Below, piece by piece: positions 55,977 through 64,000 of a stretch of 64,000 nucleotides of DNA. Source of the stretch: Apiotrichum sp. Y4204 (lineage: Eukaryota > Basidiomycota > Tremellomycetes > Trichosporonales > Trichosporonaceae); NCBI GenBank assembly GCA_025531455.1, contig JAMYHL010000071.1, forward strand, positions 1 to 64,000, given 5' to 3'. The notes under the pieces were generated by a model. That model saw nothing but the letters and a program-made list of their open reading frames with translations, ran no database searches and was not told where the DNA came from. A program made the translations under genes and the position numbers. How positions within the stretch are numbered: position 1 is the first letter of the stretch; each line of letters starts with the position of its first letter.

Positions 55977-58900
55977 ATGCCCGGCACCTCGAGCCATTCG
56001 CGACGTCGTGCTCGCGGGTCCCGCCATGGATCACGCGTCGGCTCGTCCAGCGGCGGCGATAGGCTCACTCCTGCTCCAGGTGCAGAGGCGCTGAGCTCGC
56101 GATCGTCTGCCGAACTCGTCCAGTGAGTGTAGCCATTCTATGGGGTTGCCATTACTCGTTTGGACATTTGCTCACGCAACCACTAGGGATGCGCAAGACG
56201 CTGCGACGGAGCTCAAGACGCTGCTCAACACGCAGTCGCCGGGGTCGAACGAGGTCGAGGTGGTTCGTCAGCGGTATGTTCTGATCGCCTGTTGTTTGGC
56301 TCCTAGCTGCGCCCGCTGCGTGCTTGGTATGCGCTGACGCCTACAGTGCGCGGAATGCGCTTCTCACCGTGCTGTTCCAGCACCCGCTCAGTCCCCACGC
56401 GCAGTCTATCGACACGCTGTGGTTCAGCACGACGTACTCGCTCATCTCGGAGTATCGCGAGGTCGTGGCGCGTATCGAGGCCGCGCTGCCTCCACCAGGG
56501 ACGCGGCGGAACGGCCCAAAGTCGGGGGGCAGCGATGCGGTGAGCGACCTGCGCCGCACTCTCTCGCGCTTCAGCTCGCTGCTCGCTGCCGAGGACACAT
56601 TCTACCGGTCCCTCGTAACTCGCCTCGTCGCGTTCTACCGCCTGCAGGACTATGTCCGCGACCATATCTCGCTTGTCGGAATTGCCATCCCTACAGACGC
56701 GACAGAGGATGACCCCAGCCTAGCGCCCCCGCTCAGCCGCGAGGAAGTCGAGAAGAAGCTCTCCATGGTCTACAAGGCCCTCGTGTACCTCGGCGATCTC
56801 GAGCGGTACAAGGAGCAGTATAGCGATAAGGCGCGGCGTGAAGCCCGCGAGGGCACCATTTCTCGGGATACGGAGCGATACTCGCGTGCGATCCTCTTCT
56901 ACGAAGTGGCGCGTGGTCTGCAGCCTGACAATGGTGAGTGCGCGGAAATAGGAGCACAGCAGAGTGCCCACGAATACTGACATTTCGCAGGCACCGCGTT
57001 CAATCAGCTTGCAGTCATCGACGGCTATATGGGCGACAACTTTCATTGCACATACCACTACTTCCGGGCGCTGGCCGTGCGACAACCGTTCCCAAGCGGC
57101 CGGGCAAACCTCGAGCGCGTGTTCAAGAAGACGTTTGATCGCTGGCGGAACCAGCGCCATACTGGGGCCGGAGGGGAGGACAAGGACGAGGCAACGGCCG
57201 ACGACCCGGACGCGTTCAAGCGCCACCTTCTTACCATCTTGTCGATTCACTTCCTTCGTGCCGGCACGACTCACCTGTCCCAACTGCGCCCCGTGTTCCT
57301 CGGCCTCTTCTCTCGTCTCCTCAGCGCCCGGCAGCTTCCTTCCGAGACGATTGTGAAAACCACCGCCATGGTCATTGGCTCGCACTGGTACGCGCGGTTT
57401 GACCAGTCCCAAGGACAGCCACAGCCAGAGGACGCCAACGATGCTGCCCAGTTGTCTGAGCGTCGGCGCCTCGTGGAGGAGTCGTCACTCATCTTCTTGC
57501 TTGCAACGTTCACAACCCTTGTCACCGTCTCCGCAGACGAGGCAGAAGACGTGCTGAAGAACTGCCAGGGCCTTGATGATTCCGCGCTGGCGACCGACGA
57601 GGACCCGGAAGAAGATGGTGAACAGGATGGCACACTTGTGCTCGCACAGCGCATAAGCGCCGTCGTGCGTCGCATTCTGCCGGCACTCCGCATCGCGTCG
57701 CGTTGGCTCAAATCGCACCTCGAGTACCTTTCCCGCGCCGCTCAGACACGCAATCCCGATCTTGTCGATGCCATTACCTCGTTCTGGTCGGCGTACAAGC
57801 GGCTTATGCTCGCGTTGGCACGTGCGTTCCCCTTGGTCCAGCTGCCTAGTCTTGTGGAGCCTTTGGAAGAGGACCTGGACATGCGCGGCTTCCTCCCGCT
57901 TCGCCGCTCGTTGACCGACCACGGCGCCCCAGAGGAGGTTAACATTAATGAGACGTCTGGCCACGAGGTGCATCCTAACGAGGAGCAGCTGATGCGGATA
58001 TCGGACCTGCTGGTGGACGTCAAGCTTTTGATGCAGACAGAGGTAAGGAAGCGCCGCCGGAGCCTTTGCTAACGTCAGTATGGCGGCATTGCACTCAACA
58101 CGGGCACTCCTCTGCCCTCGGCTCCGTTTGTGGCGGGACCGGCGACGGACGAGGCGGCTTCCATTTCGGTCAGCACTGAAACTGAGGACGACCCTGTCAA
58201 CCTCGCGATGCGCGCGACCCTCGGCGAGGGCAGTAGTACCGGTGGCGACCTGCAAGAGTGTGATGATGAGGAGGAAGTTATCCTCTGGGGCCGCAGGTGA
58301 GTAGCACTAACATAGGTTGCCAGCGCTAATTTGCAGCACACCAGTTGTCCATGATAAGCCTCAACTGCCAAATGTGCAAACAGCCCAAGACTTGATGCAG
58401 AGCCTCTCCTTCGTCCCGGCTCCTCCCCAGCCCTCCGCCAATCCCCACCTTCTTTTCGGAGGCGACATTGCTGGTACCGGTAATATCTGGACTATGAGCC
58501 GCGAGGAATCCCAACAGGGAGCCCAGCGTTCGGGAACCAAGCCTGGCGCGCCAAACATTGCGACGTTGTGGAACGACGGCCCTGGTCACCACCCCTCTCC
58601 AGGCAGCAACCCCAGTTCTGCGGTGTGGTCACCGGCGTCATCGGGTGTCCCCGGGCAGCAACACCAACACCAACTGCACAACTTGCAGCAGCCGCTCCCG
58701 CAGCCACGCCCACACATGGGACAGCAGCAGTTTGGACATCCTCCGCCAACCTATCCGCACCAGCACCCGCACCAGCCGCCACACAATCACCAGCCGCCAC
58801 ACAACAGGCCCCATCAGGTGCCACCCCACATGCCACACCAAGCTCCGCCCTCAAACTGGTATCCCAGCCCGCAAGCTCAGACGATGGGCGCGTCACGCCA

Positions 58901-59006
58901 GTCGCCCTCCAACATGTGGCCTGGCGGAAACACTTGGGGTCCCCCTGCGGCTGCTCCCCGCCCAGTTGGTGGTTCTACCTGGTCGCCAGCATACCCTGCG
59001 CCTTAG
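55977..59006 (+). CDS. SMG7/EST1-like TPR protein
   Basis: Exons 55977-56122, 56187-56273, 56347-56933, 56991-58042, 58079-58296 and 58337-59006 give 919 residues. Proteins of this family bind phospho-UPF1 in nonsense-mediated decay through a 14-3-3-like TPR domain, and yeast Est1 acts at telomeres. The region 80-270 shows DTFYRSLVTRLVAFYRLQDYV, then KALVYLGDLERYKEQY, RYSRAILFYEVARGLQPDNG and FNQLAVIDGYMGDNFHCTYHYFRALA, the Est1/SMG7 helical repeat followed by its DNA/RNA-binding domain. The C-terminal 200 residues are rich in Pro, His and Gln and probably disordered. No PIN domain is present, so SMG7 or Est1 fits better than SMG6. Confidence 0.82.
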
Positions 59007-59418
59007 TGGTACTTTTCGTTCCAGGCCATGCTGTTTGAGGTCCTCGGGCTGCAGGCAACCTATCAACCCTACTATGGAAGTGCTTCTCTCGGTTCTGCGA
59101 CCGATAGAGTCAAACGACTGCCATTCCATTCTTTGTTAGCCGAGGACCGGACGCGGTTCTGGCCTTGCCCCCAGCAAATTCCCCATCTCCGCCGCGTATT
59201 GCTGGACTTTTGCCTGCCCCGACTTTGAAAAGCAACCCCAACACGACCGCTACCCGTGCAATCAGTACCCATACCCCGTCCCCTGCCTCTATACTCTCTG
59301 CCTGGCGTCTACATCGAGAGGTCGTTCTCGAAAGAGAGGGATTCTGTATGACGATAGTTTATCGAAATGGTGCATGCTATGCAAAGCAGGGGTACATGAC
59401 ATCTAATGAGAGCAAAAA
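59007..59418. other. convergent 3' intergenic region
   Basis: These 412 bp lie between the stop codons of the SMG7-like gene and TIM54. No feature beyond probable 3' UTRs is seen. Confidence 0.45.
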
Positions 59419-61057
59419 CTACTCCTTACGGTCCTTCACATCAAACACACGGAGCCAGCCATTGAACATGGGGTCCCATGCCACTGGGGTCTCGGATTTG
59501 ACAATGTTCCAGCCCTCGAGACCGCCGGCCCAGCGGAGCTCCCTCTTCTTGCGCTCGGCGCGCAGGTCGTCCTCGGTGGTGACGGGCTTGTCGCTCCGCT
59601 TCTCGTCCTCTGTAATCTCACGCTCGCCACGGGCAAACTGGCGGGCTGACTCGAGGCGCTTGGCCAGCTCCTTGTAGTAGGCATCCTTGGCCTTCTGGTT
59701 GATCTCGGGCACCTTGTCGTAATTCTTCTTGTAAAACGACTCTGTGCTCGCGCCGAAATCGGTATCGGGGTGCTCGACCTTGGGTCCAGGGCCGGTCATG
59801 GGGCGCGTCTCGTTCATGATGAGCGCGTACGCGGCCTCGGCGCCTTCCCGCACGCGCTTGGACTCTGTGAAAAAGTTGTAGATCATGTACGGAATCTGCT
59901 TGAAGCCGAGGTACTTTGTGAACGGGACGAGGAGGATCGGGGGCTGCGGCGGGAGCGGGGTGGGCGGGGTGTGGAGGCGCTCGGGGATGGACGAGGTTGC
60001 CGGTGCGGCAGGTGCGCTGCCGGCCGCTGGCGCTGAGGAGCGGGAGAACAAGCCAAAGAAGGAGGATTTCGGCGGTGCGGCGGGGGTCTCGGGCTCGGGC
60101 TGCGCCTCGGCATCGGGCACGGGCGCGGGGATTTCGGAGGCGGCGTCTTTAAGCACCGGCTCGTCAAAGAACCCGTCGTCCTTGATCTCCTTTTCGACCT
60201 CGTCCTCCCAGATCCACGGATCGACGCCGTTCGTCCACCCCGCACGCATGCCCCAGAGATACTCCTTGAGCGCCGGGCGGCCGATGAGGATCGTGCCCCC
60301 GTCGACCTCGCGCTGCGCCTCGGCCTGCGGGTCGAGCGCCGCGAGCGACGTCGGGTCCTCCCTAGCCTGCAGGCCGAGCGCCTCGCGCCGCTTCTTGACC
60401 ACCTCGCCGCGCACAATGCGCGCAATCGAGCCGTAGAGCGGAGCGTGCACCTGATCGTAGTCGATCGCCGCTGCGACGAGGTACGGCTGCGGGTGAGTCT
60501 CTGATGCTCGACTGAGATAGAAAACACCTGAGACTTACCTTTACGTATTTGCGGAAGTAGCGGAGCGCGCGGTCCGACTCGTCGTCGTCGGGCCACCGGG
60601 CGCCGTAGACCTTGACCTTGCGCGGGAGGTCAAGGGGCGTGACGGTGGGCTGCTGGGAGAGAAACTTGACCTTGTCAATGTACTCTTGGCGGATCTGTTT
60701 GGCGCGCTTGCGGTCGTCGTAGTAGAGGTACGAGATGGCGCCGACGGTCGAAAGGAAGATGCACCACTTGCGCGACGGCAGGCGCGGCTTGGCGGTCAGA
60801 ACGCTGCGCGGGATGCCCGTGTGCTCAAACGCCGACCGCCAGCCCGTCAACGGCGCAGCGGGCGGCTTGGGCTTGTAGCCCGCTGTACCCCGCGGGTCGG
60901 CGGGCTTGGCCTTTGGCTTCGCCTCGAGCTTTGCCTCGGGGGCGGCGGCGGCGGCGGCGGCCTCGGCGGCAGGCGTCGCTTGTGTAGCGCCCGGTGCGGA
61001 GCCGGTCGGCGGTGCGGGAGTCGCGCCCGCGTTCGAGGGCGGTTCCGGAGTCGACAT
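59419..61057 (-). CDS. TIM54: mitochondrial import inner membrane translocase subunit Tim54
   Basis: Exons 60539-61057 and 59419-60486 give 528 residues. Tim54 is part of the TIM22 complex that inserts carrier proteins into the inner membrane. After an Ala/Pro-rich leader come GWRSAFEHTGIPRSVLTAKPRLPSRKW, a single membrane span at about 98-113 (CIFLSTVGAISYLYY), then VKVYGARWPDDDESDRALRYFRKYVKPYLVAAAIDYD, the Tim54 signature, and later ILLVPFTKYLGFKQIPYMIYNFFTESKRVREGAEAAY. The C-terminal part is charged and lies in the intermembrane space. Exon boundaries are fixed by phase 0 and the YVK-PYL junction. Confidence 0.92.
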
Positions 61058-61547
61058 GGTGGTGGGAACAAGTGTGATGGGAGATGTAATGTTACAGAGT
61101 TGGGTAAATTTCGAGAAAGCCGAAAAAAAAAGGGGAGCGTGTGGGGTTCCGCGGAGTCTCGGAAGGTTGGGAAATCTGGTTGGCTCTGTGCCCATGACTT
61201 GGTGGCAAAATGCAGGCCATGTGGCAATTGCACGATGCTGATGTTCATCAACGAAGTGGTTCTTAATCAATGCTATCAATGCTCTCCAGTTGATGCTTCA
61301 TCGATGGCCAACAGCCAATGATCACTAATGCACTCGGCACTCGTTTCTCATCATGAACTGCATAATATCGCTATTGCTATTGCTATTGCTGTTTTGAAGG
61401 CTGAAATGCTATCAGAGGTGTGGATATGTACAACACAACACGCGAGGCGTCCACTGTGCTCGCCAAGCGACTGCTTCTCTGTAGGTCATGTGGGCTACTC
61501 AATGATTGCACGCGAATGGACCGTTTCTCCATGGTCATGTGGGCTGC
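61058..61547. promoter_or_regulatory. intergenic region, TIM54 promoter
   Basis: These 490 bp lie between two minus-strand genes. (ATTGCT)3 occurs at 61373-61390. No other element is assigned. Confidence 0.45.
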
Positions 61548-63355
61548 TCAACGGTAACGACGGTAGTTCTGCTGCTGGTGGCCGCCGCCGGTGTACGACT
61601 GGCCGTAGCCGTTCTGCTGGTTGTAGCTGTTGCGGACGGTCTGGGTGTGGTAAGGCGGCGGGGCCTGGTTCTGGACCGGAAGGGGCGCGTCCATCGGCAT
61701 GGGCGGGGGGCGAGCCGCAGGGGTAGGGGTAATATACTGCAGAGCAGCGTTGGCATGAGCCCAGGCCTGAGCCGTGCTCTGAGCCTGCTGCTGAGCCGCA
61801 ACCTGCGCCACATGCGAAGATGGGATGGGTGCGGTGGAAGTCGCGGTTTGAGGGGCGTGCTGAGGCGAGCGAGGGGACTTGGGCGAGCTCTTGACCTTCT
61901 TGGGCTTCTTAGAGCGCAGGTTCTCGACGACGGCGGATTCCTGTCCCTTGTACGTTCCAGTGTTGTTGCCTTCGCCGGTATACGCCTCGTCGTCTTCAGT
62001 CTCACGGCGGCGCTTGGTCTTCTTCGCGGAAAAGCTCTCAGCCGCCACCTCCTCGCCAGGTTGACGCGTGCGAGGAACCTTTGAGACAAAGCCATAGAAG
62101 TCGCCCCCGACTTTAGAGTTACTGCGAATGTCCACATGCCTGGAACGAACGTCCTTGCGCATCTCGGCAATGGTACTCGCCAAACGGGCAACCGACATGT
62201 TGCCCATACGGGTGTGAATGAGGTACGCGATGTACCAGAATTCTGGAATGGGTCAGCCTTGCACGTCTATAGTAGCTCAAGACTTACCAACGGGCGCCAC
62301 ACGCGCTTCAACGCTGTCAAACGCCTCCGAGTAATAATCGTGACAAATCTCCACGAAGATTCCAAGAGCCATCTCCACCTGACGGCGGAAGTCGGGCTCG
62401 GGCTGGGGCGTCAATAATGTTAATTGCATGTTGTGAGGAGCACCTCCAAACACTCACCGGGTCAGTGCGCTCAAGGAAGGCTGTCTGGGCGGTACCACTC
62501 GGAGCAGGTGCGGAAATGCCGAGCGCGATCATAATGTAGGAGCACAGCACCTGGAAGGGGCGACCGCGTTTGACGTCGAACTTGGGGAGCATCGAGCCAA
62601 TGGTGCCGGGACCAGTAATGTACTTCTTCTGCAACTCTGTGATCCACTCGCCCCAGGGACCAGAAAGAGCCTGCAGCTTCTCGGCAGCGGACAAAGCGAC
62701 ACCCAGTTGGACGCGCTCTGCTGTGTCAGTATGAAACAAGCTGCGCGGCACATACGGAAGATATCCCTCTGCTGCTCCATGTCAAGGTCATCGTATTCCA
62801 CGACTTGAATGGAGATGTTGTCGAACATGCGCTTCAGCGGCCTTGGCAACGGACGACCATGTTGTTTTATCATTGGATTGGCCGTGTACCAAAACTTCGT
62901 GCCGTTCGGGGACTTGAAAGGTATTTCGCCCTTTATAAACATACTTATCGACGTGCAACGCTGCTTGCCGTCGATACAGACGCGAACTTCGTCGTTGAGT
63001 TGATCGCTCCATGTCTTGGCGAAGATCACGGGAGGCACGTAGTAGTTGAGGAACAGCGACTGCACGAGCTGAATCTTCTTGTGATCAGGCCACACGACGT
63101 CACGCTGGTACGGAGGGTTGAGGTCCACGTTGCCCAATTCCATGAGCTCTTGACGCCGGTCAGCATGACACTTCACACGAGCCGGATCGCGGACTCACCA
63201 TAGAGCTGGCGGAGGTTGACAGTCTTGAAGCGCGGCTCCCCGAGCTGACCCTTCAGATACCTCGACATGTCACCGGGCTTGCGGTCCTCCTCGCCGCTGT
63301 CCTGCGAGAGGAGCTCGTCGAGGTCATCGCTGGAGTAGTCGTCGTCTGAACCCAT
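61548..63355 (-). CDS. DUF262 domain protein with basic/Gln-rich C-terminal tail
   Basis: Exons 63199-63355, 62756-63148, 62458-62720, 62288-62402 and 61548-62242 give 540 residues. The N-terminus is acidic. The DUF262 (GmrS-like, ParB/sulfiredoxin-type) domain starts near residue 45 with both signature motifs: PPYQRDVVW (64-72) and DGKQR (112-116). A helical part follows, with FWYIAYLIHTRMG. From about residue 355 the tail turns basic (AKKTKRRRE, SKKPKKVKSSPKSPRSP, probable nuclear localisation signals) and then Gln/Pro/Tyr/Gly-rich. In prokaryotes DUF262 belongs to GmrSD modification-dependent restriction enzymes, but no DUF1524 HNH nuclease partner is visible here. The role in fungi is unknown; nuclear location is inferred from the tail. 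Confidence 0.78.
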
Positions 63356-64000
63356 GGCGAGCGGAAATAAAGGTTGCTAGAAGGAGACGCTAAAAGTGCG
63401 AGCCGCGTCTGTGGGTTAGGGACTAAAAATGACGTGAGACGCGTCGCGAAAACCCGAAAAGGAGGATCGTGCGTGGGACAATGGACAACATCAACACCAC
63501 TGCGATCGTTGGAGACGCCCAGACGATGCATGTCCGATGCGCGACGACAGAGCGGCGCCGGAGTCGGAGGAGGAGACAAACATGGGAAGCGCGCGGTGTA
63601 TGTGGAGTGGTAACAGGGGTAACGAGGCAAATAAACTCACAACGCTGGACAATTGAAGGTCGCTGGACAAGTGAGGGGTCGCTGGGGTGAGGGGACAGGT
63701 ACAGTGAGGGGGTGACACTTGGGTGGGGTCTTTAGTGGGGTGGCAAATATAGTAGAGGGGGAAGAGAGAGGAGAGAGAAGGGGACACAGATGGGAGAAAG
63801 GGGGGACAAGTCTGGGGCTGTCCTTAAGTATAGCATTATTGGGCTTTTTTTTTTTTTCTCCCAGGTGAGCCTCAACCAATCAGGGCCACTTGGTAGACAT
63901 TTTGTCCCACACAACTGTCCACCACACACAGCTGTCCAGTCAACCATGTCCAGCTGACTGGACAAGTGACATGCATCATGACACATTTTGCCAATGCATG
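63356..64000. other. right-edge intergenic region
   Basis: This is the promoter side of the DUF262 gene. It includes a GT/GA-rich stretch with repeated GTCGCTGGAC-like phrases near 63640-63690 and a T13 run at about 63846-63858. No gene is supported. Confidence 0.45.

Noticed and set aside
61548..63355. DUF262 gene as part of a complete bacterial restriction system
   Set aside because: No DUF1524/HNH nuclease, methylase or other defence gene is adjacent; the neighbour is TIM54 and the gene has ordinary fungal introns.

Overview
This window is from a GC-rich, intron-dense fungal nuclear genome, most likely a basidiomycetous yeast of the Tremellomycetes, with Trichosporonales-type yeasts the best guess. 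The reasons are the gene content (a family AA14-type LPMO, a GH16 wall glucanase, a DUF262 nuclear protein, fungal Mediator, condensin and SRP subunits), the very short introns (mostly 32-60 nt, GTRNGT donors, CTGAC/CTAAC branch points a few bases before the acceptor) and conserved proteins split into many exons. I rebuilt 25 gene models by joining exons with consistent phase, plus one tentative small spliced ORF. No rRNA gene, convincing tRNA, transposon or CRISPR array was seen.

Layout. 1-0.24 kb: a tiny spliced gene for a secreted peptide ending in a PGG-x-W tail. 0.8-7.5 kb: proteasome subunit beta-7 (PRE4, minus), divergent from condensin subunit 1 (YCS4), then a possible small basic ORF. 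7.5-14 kb: RPS22 (minus), a Pop3-like RNase P/MRP subunit, the NatC catalytic subunit NAA30/MAK3 (minus) and MED17. 14-21 kb: a 3-ketoacyl-CoA thiolase (minus), a 2.6 kb gene-free stretch, a phytanoyl-CoA dioxygenase-family enzyme and a secreted copper LPMO (minus). 21-23.8 kb: gene-free, with one strong hairpin. 23.8-31 kb: RPL2, RPS12, GPI10 (minus) and a GH16 glucanase (minus). 31-38 kb: a coiled-coil/Myb protein (minus), glia maturation factor (minus) and lysophosphatidate acyltransferase SLC1. 38-46 kb: AP-complex beta-adaptin, a 2.4 kb gap and a two-RRM protein. 46-55.5 kb: FAD synthetase FAD1 (minus), MED14, LSM7 (minus) and SRP68. 56-63.4 kb: an SMG7/EST1-like protein, TIM54 (minus) and a DUF262 protein (minus).

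Most genes are unrelated housekeeping genes arranged as divergent or tightly convergent pairs; the window is not a pathway cluster. Loose themes are transcription (two Mediator subunits), RNA handling (RNase P, LSM7, SMG7, RRM protein), secretion and membrane traffic (SRP68, beta-adaptin, GPI10) and the cell surface (GH16, LPMO, GPI synthesis). The best candidates for something new are the Qsp1-like peptide gene at the left edge, the eukaryotic DUF262 protein at the right edge, the recurrent 3-15 nt coding exons, and the GH16 gene whose signal-peptide exon lacks an ATG.
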